Positions 50,422 to 63,254 of a stretch of DNA of 64,000 nt are shown here, piece after piece (the first letter of the stretch is position 1; every line of letters begins with the position of its first letter). The notes beneath the pieces were generated by a model, which saw only the letters and a list, made by a program, of their open reading frames with translations, did no database searches and was not told the DNA's origin. The translations under genes were made by a program, and so were the position numbers. Origin of the DNA: DATJGR01 sp963780795 (GTDB lineage: Bacteria > Pseudomonadota > Gammaproteobacteria > Pseudomonadales > Azotimanducaceae); assembly GCA_963780795.1 (NCBI GenBank), contig CAWADH010000009.1:186001-250000 (forward strand). The letters run 5' to 3'.

Positions 50422-52209
50422 CTACTTGACGACCTTGCTCACCTCGCCCGACTTCGTGCTTTCAACGCCTTGCGAATCGACCGCCGAGACAGCGAAGTAC
50501 CACGTGCCCGGGGTCAACGCGATCGTGCGTTGCAACGTGGATGCGCCACTTACCGAAACCGTCTGCGTATACGTCTTGGGCGCGTTGCCGTAGTAGACCT
50601 TGTAGCCGGCGAGATTGGTCAGATTCGAACCGTCGACGTTCTTCGTTGGTGCGGACCACGACAAGACCGCTTCACGAAGGGTAATGGTCGTCATCGCCAC
50701 TGCGTTGCCGGCGCTGCCCGAGCACGTCAGGGTGTATGTCGAATCCTGTGCGAGCGGCCCGACGCTTTGTGAGCCGGAGATTGCCTTGGTACCGGTCCAG
50801 GCACCGGACGCGTTACAGCTCGTGACGTTCGTGCTGGTCCACGTCAATGTGGACGAGCCGCTTCGGGCCACGCCTGGCGGGTTCGCCGAAATGCTGAGGG
50901 TGGCGGAACCGGCCGTGACCGTCACGGTCGCTGTTTTTGCGACAGTGGTGCCATTGCCTGCGCAGGTAAGACTGAAGCTACCGTTTCCCGTCAATGCGCC
51001 CGTGCTTTGTGAACCGGACGTCCCTTTCGAGCCCGTCCATGAACCCGACGCTGCGCAACTCGTTGCGTTGGTCGTGCTCCACGTCAACTGTGACGCGGAA
51101 CCGGATTGAACGCTGGTAGGGGAAGCCGTCAGGGTCAGTGTCGGCGGGCTGGATGTCACGGCAACTGTCGCGGTCCGGCTGGTCGAGCCGCCGGTGCCGG
51201 TGCACGTCAAGGTATAACTCGCGTTCGCATTGAGCGCGGTGGTCGTCGCGGAACCGGAGATCGCTTTCGTGCCTGACCATGCACCCGATGCGGAGCAGCT
51301 CGTTGCATTGGTGCTGCTCCACGCCAGCTTCGAGGTCGCGCCGGCCTGGATCGATGTCGGCGAAGCGGTGAACGTCACGGTCGGCGCGGTAGCGCCAATC
51401 GTGACCGTTGCGGTGCGCGCAATCGAGCCACCGGCGCCTTTACACGTCAGCGTGTAGCTCGTGTTTTTCGTCAGTGCGGCCGTCGTCGCAGAACCGGAAA
51501 TGGCACGCGCCCCGGACCAACCACCCGATGCGGTGCAACTTGTGGCGTCGGTGGCGGCCCAGGTGAGTTTCGAGGTACCGCCCGACTTCACCGATGTCGG
51601 CGACGCGGACAGGGTCAACGCGGGGGCCTTGCTGCCTGTGACGGTGACGGTCCTCGATACCGTCTGCGAACCGCCGGCGCCCGAGCACGTCAGCTTGTAG
51701 GTCGTCGTCGCTGTACGCGCGCCCGTGCTTTGGCTGCCGCTCAGCGCCTTCGTGCCGCTCCAACCACCGGCGGCCGTGCAGTTGGTCGAGTTTGTCGAAG
51801 TCCAAGACAGCTTTGACGAACCGCCGGATGCGACGCTCGTGGGTGCCGCGTTCAGCGCAACGGACGGCCAAGGAAGCACAGTCCCAGCCACCTTCTTTGC
51901 AACTTTGCCCCCATCTCCCCGGCAGGTCAGCCAAAGAGCTACCCACGCGCCTGACGTGAACGGCCCGACCTTGGCGGTTCCGGACGTAGCCTTGGCGCCG
52001 CTCCAATTGCCGCTCGCGTCGCACGTTTTTGCGTTGGCGGAAGACCAGTTCACCGTAAAAACGCCGTTCACGGTCTTGGACCCTGTAAACGTGAGCGTTG
52101 GTGCAGGTGCAGCGTATGCATTACTCGACAAGGTCAAGACCAGTGCCGCGGTAAGCCAGAGGGGGAGGCCGGTCCGTCCGAAACGAGGCAACGCATGTAG
52201 CTGTGTCAT
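50422..52209 (-). CDS. Secreted protein with six Ig-like repeats and a fibronectin-type end
   Basis: A 595-residue protein with a signal peptide (about residues 1-33). Six tandem repeats of about 80-90 residues follow. Each has a SPTSVxSGxxSxLxW strand, then a SxCxASGxWSG segment with two conserved Trp/Cys features, and a YxLTCxGxGG strand. The C terminus (about 510-595) looks fibronectin type III-like (AGYKVYYGNAPKTYTQTVSVSG). It is extracellular, perhaps an adhesin or polymer-binding protein. A CRP-like site lies 82 bases upstream of the start. Confidence 0.75.
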   Translation of the reverse strand: MTQLHALPRFGRTGLPLWLTAALVLTLSSNAYAAPAPTLTFTGSKTVNGVFTVNWSSANAKTCDASGNWSGAKATSGTAKVGPFTSGAWVALWLTCRGDGGKVAKKVAGTVLPWPSVALNAAPTSVASGGSSKLSWTSTNSTNCTAAGGWSGTKALSGSQSTGARTATTTYKLTCSGAGGSQTVSRTVTVTGSKAPALTLSASPTSVKSGGTSKLTWAATDATSCTASGGWSGARAISGSATTAALTKNTSYTLTCKGAGGSIARTATVTIGATAPTVTFTASPTSIQAGATSKLAWSSTNATSCSASGAWSGTKAISGSATTTALNANASYTLTCTGTGGSTSRTATVAVTSSPPTLTLTASPTSVQSGSASQLTWSTTNATSCAASGSWTGSKGTSGSQSTGALTGNGSFSLTCAGNGTTVAKTATVTVTAGSATLSISANPPGVARSGSSTLTWTSTNVTSCNASGAWTGTKAISGSQSVGPLAQDSTYTLTCSGSAGNAVAMTTITLREAVLSWSAPTKNVDGSNLTNLAGYKVYYGNAPKTYTQTVSVSGASTLQRTIALTPGTWYFAVSAVDSQGVESTKSGEVSKVVK

Positions 52210-52290
52210 CTGCGATTCACCGTGAGAGCGCGCGGGAAGGCGCACCCTGCCGTTTTGTAATGCATTTGCAAACCTCGTCTAGCCACGGAT

Positions 52291-52306
52291 GTGACCTGTG
52301 TCACAG
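52291..52306. promoter_or_regulatory. CRP/Clp-type binding site
   Basis: TGTGA (52291-52295), six bases, TCACA (52302-52306) is a perfect match to the CRP half-site pair with N6 spacing. It is 82 bases upstream of the Ig-like repeat protein start and 431 bases before the SDR on the other side, so it most likely serves the former. Confidence 0.65.
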
Positions 52307-52348
52307 AACAATTTGCGGTCATCGCCGGACTGGTCTAGCGGCGTTTGT

Positions 52349-52364
52349 GTAGGAAAATTCCTAC
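52349..52364. promoter_or_regulatory. 7-2-7 inverted repeat, candidate regulator site
   Basis: GTAGGAA-AA-TTCCTAC is a perfect palindrome with seven-base arms. Its arms and spacing suit a NarL/LuxR-type or other dimeric regulator. It lies 43 bases from the CRP-like site, in the same intergenic region. Confidence 0.5.
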
Positions 52365-52736
52365 TCTGGCCGCGGCGACGCGTTGGTCACCGCGGGAGTG
52401 GAGCAGAGTCATCCGGCCGCGCGGTATCCGATCGTGCTTCGACTCGTGTTTGGCGGGAGGGAGCCCGATTCAGCCAACGTGAAAACGACCGTTCTGAGGG
52501 GCGTTCGCACTCGTGACCTGGCGCGCGGTCGTCGAGTTCCAGAGACTGCGGAATGTACTTTGCACGGCCATGCGGCCAAACGCTTCGGCTCATGTTGGCG
52601 GTCTTCCGGCAGGCGACGCGGAAACCCATGGGGGGATCGGTGTTGTGAGCACCATCTTGACGGATGGCGTGCGAGTTCTCGCGCGCGGGGCGGCCCGGTA
52701 TCATCCGCGGCTCAATTCAAACCGAAGAGAGCGGAA

Positions 52737-53501
52737 ATGGAGATTTCAGGCAGCAAGGCAATCATCGTCGGCGGCGCATCGGGCATGGCGCTCGCTACGG
52801 CCGAAGCGTTCGTCGCGAAAGGCGGCAAAGTCGCGATTCTCGATCTCGAGAAGTCGAAGGGCGCCGAACAGGCTGCGCGCCTGAAAGGAACGTTCCACCC
52901 GTGCAACGTGATGGATTACGAAGGCACCGAGAAGGTGATCGGAGAAGCGGTGAAAGCGCTGGGCGGCCTGCATTTCGTCGTAAATACCGCAGGCGGCGGC
53001 GTTGCCAAGCGCACCATCGCGAAAGACGGGTCGATGCACCCGCTCGACGATTTCCGTCGCATCATCGATCTGAACCTCGTCGCGTCGTTCAACGTCAACC
53101 GCATCGGCGCGAAGCACATGAGCGAGAACGAACCGAACGCCGACGGCGAGCGCGGGGTGATGATCAACACCGCATCGATCGCCGCGTTCGAAGGACAGAT
53201 CGGCCAGGTTGCATACACCGCCGCCAAAGGCGGCATCGCGGCGATGACGCTGACGATGGCGCGCGACCTCGGTGCGCTCGGCATTCGCGTGATGACGATC
53301 GCACCAAGCTTGTTCGCAACCGGCCTCACCGCCGGCATTCCAGCCGAAGGCGAACTGCAGTTGACCAAAGACGCCGCGTTCCCGCGCCGCATGGGCAAGC
53401 CGCGCGAGTTCGCGATCATGGCCATTGCGATCTTCGAGAATCCGATGCTGAACGGCAGCACGATTCGCGTGGATGGCGGGCAGCGGTTCGCGCCGAGATA
53501 G
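52737..53501 (+). CDS. SDR family, 3-hydroxyacyl-CoA dehydrogenase type 2-like
   Basis: A 254-residue short-chain dehydrogenase. KAIIVGGASGMALATAEAF is the NAD-binding glycine motif. NTAGGG, MINTASIAAFEGQIGQVAYTAAKGG (catalytic S-Y-K) and RVMTIAPSLFATGL follow. The pattern resembles the HSD10/HADH2 branch, which oxidises 3-hydroxyacyl-CoA or steroids. The ATG at 52737 is preceded by GAGAG. A palindromic doublet repeat lies beyond its 3' end. Confidence 0.88.
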   Translation: MEISGSKAIIVGGASGMALATAEAFVAKGGKVAILDLEKSKGAEQAARLKGTFHPCNVMDYEGTEKVIGEAVKALGGLHFVVNTAGGGVAKRTIAKDGSMHPLDDFRRIIDLNLVASFNVNRIGAKHMSENEPNADGERGVMINTASIAAFEGQIGQVAYTAAKGGIAAMTLTMARDLGALGIRVMTIAPSLFATGLTAGIPAEGELQLTKDAAFPRRMGKPREFAIMAIAIFENPMLNGSTIRVDGGQRFAPR

Positions 53502-53546
53502 GTCACCCTTCCACATCCAACCTCTCGCCTTCGTTCGGGATTGAGT

Positions 53547-53613
53547 AAGTCACTACCGGTGCCTGGCACCGGCAGTGACTTATTTCGATGTGCAAAGGCG
53601 GGTGCCTGGCACC
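53547..53613. repeat. Palindromic doublet repeat, copy 2
   Basis: A 17-base inverted repeat (53547-53563 and 53565-53581, one mismatch) centred on T and containing GGTGCCTGGCACC is followed about 19 bases later by a second GGTGCCTGGCACC (53601-53613). The layout and flanking bases (AAGTCAC ... GTGACTTAT, then GTTGA) match the copy at 29198-29261. It lies between convergent SDR genes. Confidence 0.75.
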
Positions 53614-53650
53614 GTCCGTTGACTTGTTGTGTCGCCCCCCGAATACCTCG

Positions 53651-54427
53651 TTAGCGCGACCCTTGCCCGTCGTCGATCTTGATGACCGCACCGGTTACGC
53701 ATTCGGACGAAGGCGAGACGAGAAACAGCAGCGTGCTGTCCATCTGCGCCGGATCGCAAAGGCGTTTGCGTGGAAACGCTTTGGTGATGTCGCCGATCCG
53801 CTGCAGCATGCCGTCCATCATCTCGGATGCGAACGCGCCGGGGGCGATGCAGTTGACGTTGATGTTGAAGCGCGACCATTCGACCGCGAGCGCTTCGGTC
53901 ATGCGTACGATGCCGGCCTTGGTGATCGAGTACAGCGCGGCGCCGCCGCCGTTGTAGTTGAAGGCGCCCATCGACGAAATGTTCACCATGCGTCCGGGCA
54001 GTTCCTTCGCGATCAGCCGACGCGCCACTTCGCAGGACAGGATGTAAGGTCCGCGCAGGTTGGTATCGAATACCGCGTCGATCAGTTCGTTCGACATCTT
54101 GTGCGCGCGTTGCGCGTCGGGAATGCCGGCGTTATTGACGAGGATCGTCACCGGGCCGAGCGCGGCTTCGGCGTCGGCCACCACCGAGACGAGGTTGTCT
54201 TTGTCGGTCATGTCGAGGCGGATCGGCGCGCAGACGCCGCCGAAGCCGCGGATCTCTTTCGCGAGCTCGTCGAGCCGCTCGGTGCGGCGGCCGGTCAGCG
54301 CCACTTTGGCGCCGGCTTTCGCCAACACGATTGCGAAGCGGCGACCGAGGCCGGACGTGGTGCCGGTGACGAGTGCGACCTGGCCGGTGAGATCGACGCT
54401 GAAGTTCGGAGTCGGAAAGTCGGTCAT
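53651..54427 (-). CDS. SDR family oxidoreductase
   Basis: A 258-residue short-chain dehydrogenase. ALVTGTTSGLGRRFAIVLAKAG (TGxxxGxG), NNAGI, then NISSMGAFNYNGGGAALYSITKAG (catalytic S, Y, K) and NCIAPGAF are all present. The substrate is unknown. It is divergent from the GPH-type transporter and lies end to end with the other SDR; the pair may act in the same fatty-acyl or terpenoid oxidation, which is inference. Confidence 0.88.
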   Translation of the reverse strand: MTDFPTPNFSVDLTGQVALVTGTTSGLGRRFAIVLAKAGAKVALTGRRTERLDELAKEIRGFGGVCAPIRLDMTDKDNLVSVVADAEAALGPVTILVNNAGIPDAQRAHKMSNELIDAVFDTNLRGPYILSCEVARRLIAKELPGRMVNISSMGAFNYNGGGAALYSITKAGIVRMTEALAVEWSRFNINVNCIAPGAFASEMMDGMLQRIGDITKAFPRKRLCDPAQMDSTLLFLVSPSSECVTGAVIKIDDGQGSR

Positions 54428-54545
54428 GTTCAGTGTTCCGCGTGGTTTTCCCGATCATGCCCGATCCGGTCGAGCTTGTCCGGCGAGGCTTGCGCGCGAC
54501 GTCGCCGGCAGCCACGCTGCAACACCGATTGTGGAAGTACGTTGA

Positions 54546-56354
54546 GTGTCCGAGCCGAACTCCGAGAAGCTGTCGCTGGGAAGGAAGGTGCTGTACGGCG
54601 CGCCGAGCATCGCCGGTGCGGCGATGGCCATTCCGGTCGCGATTCACGTCAATCCGTTCTACTCCGACACGGTGCTGGTGCCGCTCGCGTGGGTCGCACT
54701 CGCGGCGGCACTCGCACGCGTGCTCGATGCGATCGTCGATCCGTTCGTCGGCTGGTTGTCCGACCACACGCACACGCGGTGGGGCCGCCGGCGGCCGTGG
54801 ATCGCAGTGGCCGCGCCGCTCGCCGCGCTGGTCTTCATTGCGTTGTTCACGCCGCCGACGTGGCTGACGCCGCAGGGCGCGGCCGTCTGGTTCGGCGCGG
54901 CACTGATGTCGTTCTTCATCCTGAACATGCTGTACGCGCTGCCGCATTCGGCGCTCGGGCCGGAGTTGACGCTCGATTATCACGAGCGGTCGAGTCTCTT
55001 TTCGTGGCGTGAGGGATTCGCATTGGTCGGCACGCTCGTGGCCGCCGTCGTGCCGGGCATTCTGATCAAAGTGCTCGGCGACGAGCGACGCGCGTTCGGC
55101 GACATGGCAATCGCTTACGGCGTATTGATGGTGTCGCTGTACTGGCTGCTGGTCGCGCGAGTGCGCGAACGTCCGAGCTTCGTCGAGCGCAAGTCGAATC
55201 CGCTGGTGCCGGGTGTGCGTCGTTCGTTGCGCAATCGCCCCTTCGTGGTGCTGTTTGCCTGCTACGTCGTCGCGAGCATTCCAGGCGCGATTCCGGGATT
55301 GATGATGCCGTACTTCAGCCGGTACGTGTTGAATCCGCCGCCGTTGCCGGCGGACGACGCGCAGAGTTGGCTGTCTATTTTTCTCGCGACGTATTTCCTG
55401 TCGGGTCTGCTGTGTCTGCCGTTGTGGCTCGCGCTGGCGAAGCGCATCGGCAAGCTGAAGACGTGGCTCGCCAGCTTCGTGATGGGGATCACCGGGGGGT
55501 TTGCGCTGTTTCTGCTCGGGCCAGGCGACAACCTCGCGTGCGTGTTCGTGATCGCATGGGCCGGTTCGAGCTTCGGTGCGGGTCTGTTCCTGCCACCGGC
55601 GATCCAGGCCGACGTGATCGACTACGACGAACTCCACAGCGGCAAACGCCGCGAAGCGCAGTATCTGGCGCTGTGGGGGCTCGTGCCGAAATTCATCGTG
55701 ATTCCGAGCGCGTCGCTTCCGCTCGCGTTGCTCGCCTGGATGGGCTACCAACCGAACGTCGCGCAATCGCCCGACGTCGTGCTGGCGATTCGGATGATCT
55801 TCGCGCTGACGCCGTCAGCGTTTTCGATCGCCGCGTTCTTCATCGCGCGCCGGTTCCCGATCGACGAGACGGTGCATCGCGCGATTCTGTCCGGCGTCGA
55901 AGCGCATCGTCGCGGCGAGGTCGCGATCGATCCGCTGACGAAGCAACGCCTGATGCCGCCGGGAACTCGGACAGTCGATGAGGACACGGGCTGGTTTCTC
56001 GACTACTTCTCGGTCGGCGAACTCAGACGCGTGCTCCGGCGCGGCGTGAACGGTGCGCTCGGTGACGTGTTGCGCGTGGCCGCGCTGACCGTTGCGCTCG
56101 CGGTCGGGCTGGCGCTGTGGGTTGCCAACGAAGTGTCGGTGAGCGGCGGTGCGCCCGGACCGTTGGCGGTGATCGCGATCGTTGGCGCCGGTTTCGCGCT
56201 GACGGTGTTCGTGTTCCACGTTTCGCGCATCGGCCCCGCGCTGAAATTGCGGCGCGCGGCGGTGAGCGAGGCGACGATCCGCGCGCACCTTGCGCACATC
56301 AATCGCACACCGGACGCGATGACGACGCCGGAGGGGGTCGTGCGACGAGCCTAG
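54546..56354 (+). CDS. MFS transporter of the glycoside-pentoside-hexuronide (GPH) type
   Basis: A 602-residue transporter, longer than the usual 450-500 for the family. DAIVDPFVGWLSDHTHTRWGRRRPWI is the GPH signature after helix 2, and about twelve membrane helices span residues 20-470. A hydrophilic extension (about 470-530) is followed by two further hydrophobic segments (530-570). It starts at GTG 54546. It probably imports a glycoside or other organic solute with a cation. It converges with the ECF41 sigma gene, overlapping by four bases. Confidence 0.85.
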   Translation: MSEPNSEKLSLGRKVLYGAPSIAGAAMAIPVAIHVNPFYSDTVLVPLAWVALAAALARVLDAIVDPFVGWLSDHTHTRWGRRRPWIAVAAPLAALVFIALFTPPTWLTPQGAAVWFGAALMSFFILNMLYALPHSALGPELTLDYHERSSLFSWREGFALVGTLVAAVVPGILIKVLGDERRAFGDMAIAYGVLMVSLYWLLVARVRERPSFVERKSNPLVPGVRRSLRNRPFVVLFACYVVASIPGAIPGLMMPYFSRYVLNPPPLPADDAQSWLSIFLATYFLSGLLCLPLWLALAKRIGKLKTWLASFVMGITGGFALFLLGPGDNLACVFVIAWAGSSFGAGLFLPPAIQADVIDYDELHSGKRREAQYLALWGLVPKFIVIPSASLPLALLAWMGYQPNVAQSPDVVLAIRMIFALTPSAFSIAAFFIARRFPIDETVHRAILSGVEAHRRGEVAIDPLTKQRLMPPGTRTVDEDTGWFLDYFSVGELRRVLRRGVNGALGDVLRVAALTVALAVGLALWVANEVSVSGGAPGPLAVIAIVGAGFALTVFVFHVSRIGPALKLRRAAVSEATIRAHLAHINRTPDAMTTPEGVVRRA

Positions 56355-57265
56355 TGGCGCTTGCGCGTGTCGTCGGGAGCGCGAGCGATCCGGTCGAGCT
56401 TGTCCGGATTGCGCACCGAATAGACCGTCGCTATGCGCTGATCGTCGACTTCGAACGACAGCGTCGCGAACACGTCGCCGTTCGACTCGCGGATCAGAAT
56501 CGCCGGCGCATTGTTGATCCAGCAATCCTCGAACATGAAATCGTCGGCATTGCGGTTCTTCGTCACGCCAACGAAGAAGCGGACGATCTTGTCGGCGCCG
56601 TAGATCGGCCGAAGCGCTGCCAGCGCTTTTCCGCCGCCGTCGGAAACGAGCGTCGCGTCCGGCCGGAACAACGCGAACAGCGCGCGTTCGTCTCTGGCGA
56701 CGAGCGCGTGCTTGAACCGCTGCGCGAGCTCCTGTTGTTCGGCGCGCGTCGCACGAAAGCGGCGCCGGTCTTCGGCCACGCGCTGGCGCGCGCGCGACAC
56801 CAGCTGGCGAACCGCGGTTTCGGATTTGCCGAGCGACGATGCGATGTCGCCGTAGTCGGCTTCGAAGATGTCGTGCAGCAGAAATGCCGCGCGTTCGTCG
56901 GGGCCGAGACGTTCCAACAGCAGCAGAAAGGCGACCGAGAGGTCGTCGGCGAGTTCGAGCTGACGCGGGGCATCGTCGTTCGCAGGCTCCGCGGTGCGCC
57001 ATGGCTCCGGCAACCACGGCCCGACGTAGTCTTCGCGGCGCGCTTTGCGCGAACGCAACGCGTCGATGCACAGGCGCGCCATGGTGGTGCTGAGCCACGC
57101 GGCCGGTTCTCGCACCTCTTCGCGCACGACGCGATGCCAGCGCAGATAGGTCTCCTGCACCAGGTCTTCCGCTTCGGCCACCGTGCCGAGCATGCGATAA
57201 CCGAGACCGATGAGGCGCGACCGATGCGCCTCGAATTCGTCGACGCGGGTGTCTTCGCGTTTCAC
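56351..57265 (-). CDS. ECF41 family sigma factor with C-terminal SnoaL-like domain
   Basis: A 304-residue sigma factor. Region 2 (about residues 12-75, YRMLGTVAEAEDLVQETYLRWH) and region 4 (about 115-165, FEADYGDIASSLGKSETAVRQLVSRARQRV) are followed by a SnoaL-like extension. The ECF41 fingerprints WLPEP (84-88) and DGGGK (209-213) are both present; the extension is known to control activity in this group. There is no anti-sigma gene beside it, as expected. GTG 57265 overlaps the stop of the carboxymuconolactone-decarboxylase-like gene, its usual ECF41 partner. Confidence 0.93.
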   Translation of the reverse strand: MKREDTRVDEFEAHRSRLIGLGYRMLGTVAEAEDLVQETYLRWHRVVREEVREPAAWLSTTMARLCIDALRSRKARREDYVGPWLPEPWRTAEPANDDAPRQLELADDLSVAFLLLLERLGPDERAAFLLHDIFEADYGDIASSLGKSETAVRQLVSRARQRVAEDRRRFRATRAEQQELAQRFKHALVARDERALFALFRPDATLVSDGGGKALAALRPIYGADKIVRFFVGVTKNRNADDFMFEDCWINNAPAILIRESNGDVFATLSFEVDDQRIATVYSVRNPDKLDRIARAPDDTRKRH

Positions 57266-57804
57266 GCGGCGGCACGCGCGGCGACGACGGTTTCTCCGCC
57301 GACACTCAGGCGTTCGCACGTATGCGCGTGGCCGAGCGCGCGCTTCATCGTCGGATAGATGCGCGTTGCCGCGATCGAATACGAGAGCGTCACCAGTCCT
57401 TTCTCTCCGAACCGCGCGAGCACTTCTTCGCGCGCTGCGTCGGTCGATTCGTGGGCCAGCACCGCGTCGGCCAGCCGCATTCCCAGCACCGCGTCGGCCG
57501 ACATGCGCTCGGCGTCGCGCGCGACTATGGCCCGCACCATCGCCGGCTTGACGCCCGCTTCGAGCGCCATGTCTACCACCAGCTGCGCGCACGGTCCGCA
57601 GTCCTCGAACCGGACCGAGGTGATTTTCGCGGCGAACAAGGCATCGAGCGACACGCCTTCCCGGTGCGTGTTCATCGCCTGGGCGAGGGTCAGTTTGAAG
57701 AACGCGCCGGCCGAGGTGTCGGCGATCTCGTGCATATAGGTGGCGTCGTACCCGTAGCGCTTCTCGAAGCGACGGATGACGGAATGCAGCATCGGGCGAA
57801 TCAT
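57262..57804 (-). CDS. Carboxymuconolactone decarboxylase/AhpD-like protein
   Basis: A 180-residue all-helical AhpD-fold protein. The redox motif CGPC (C69-C72, in FEDCGPCAQLVVD) suggests a peroxidase or thiol-redox role rather than decarboxylation. An AAGGAG site stands ahead of ATG 57804. It is the first gene of the operon with the ECF41 sigma factor, matching the known linkage of ECF41 with COE-type (carboxymuconolactone decarboxylase, oxidoreductase, epimerase) genes. It is probably the main target of that sigma factor. Confidence 0.88.
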   Translation of the reverse strand: MIRPMLHSVIRRFEKRYGYDATYMHEIADTSAGAFFKLTLAQAMNTHREGVSLDALFAAKITSVRFEDCGPCAQLVVDMALEAGVKPAMVRAIVARDAERMSADAVLGMRLADAVLAHESTDAAREEVLARFGEKGLVTLSYSIAATRIYPTMKRALGHAHTCERLSVGGETVVAARAAA

Positions 57805-57839
57805 GGTGGTGCTCCTTCTGCGTCGTGACTTTGCAGATA

Positions 57840-57866
57840 GACGGACGAGCCGCGTCGATTGTGACG
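57840..57866 (-). promoter_or_regulatory. Predicted ECF41-dependent promoter
   Basis: On the minus strand CGTCACA (57866-57860) and CGTC (57843-57840) are separated by 16 bases, matching the ECF41 consensus TGTCACA-N16-CGTC with one mismatch. It lies 36 bases upstream of the AhpD-like gene, so the sigma factor likely activates its own operon. Confidence 0.65.
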
Positions 57867-58219
57867 AACCAGCGGCGCCGCCGCAGCCCGGCCGCTGCAT
57901 GTAAGTTTTACAGAGCACCCTGCACGATTTACCGGGTGTCCTCGCAGGACTGATCGGTCTCGGCTGTCTTCACCGCGCCCAGGCCACGCATGACGCGGCG
58001 CGTGCCGCCGGCGTGGGGTTGTCCGATCTGGCCCGCGTTTTGCCACGGTTTGCCTCGAATCAGGGTGGGCCGGAGCCAGCTTCCGGGGCCGATAGGGGCT
58101 CTTCCGCAATCAGTCTTGATTCGGTACGCGACACGCGATGGCGTCAGGTGCCTGCGTGTTTTTGTCGCGCTCGAAAAAATCGGATGCGTGCACTCGACGA
58201 TCAAACGACCGGAGGACAG
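57867..58219. other. Intergenic region upstream of the hybrid kinase
   Basis: About 350 bases between the ECF41 promoter and the kinase start. I see no convincing gene. The tract TGTAAGTTTTACAG near 57899-57912 is a short palindrome and the most AT-rich part. A GGAGGA ribosome site (58211-58216) belongs to the kinase. The rest is featureless GC-rich sequence. Confidence 0.4.

Positions 58220-63254
<5,035 letters not shown>

Larger units (their letters stand above)
52210..52736. other. 527-base intergenic region with two palindromic sites
   Basis: This is the longest gap in the right half. It holds a CRP-type site at 52291-52306, a 7-2-7 inverted repeat at 52349-52364 and AT-rich sequence near 52255-52275 that may be a promoter for the minus-strand Ig-like gene. 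The stretch 52380-52700 has no convincing gene; its open frames look like chance frames in GC-rich DNA. Confidence 0.5.
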
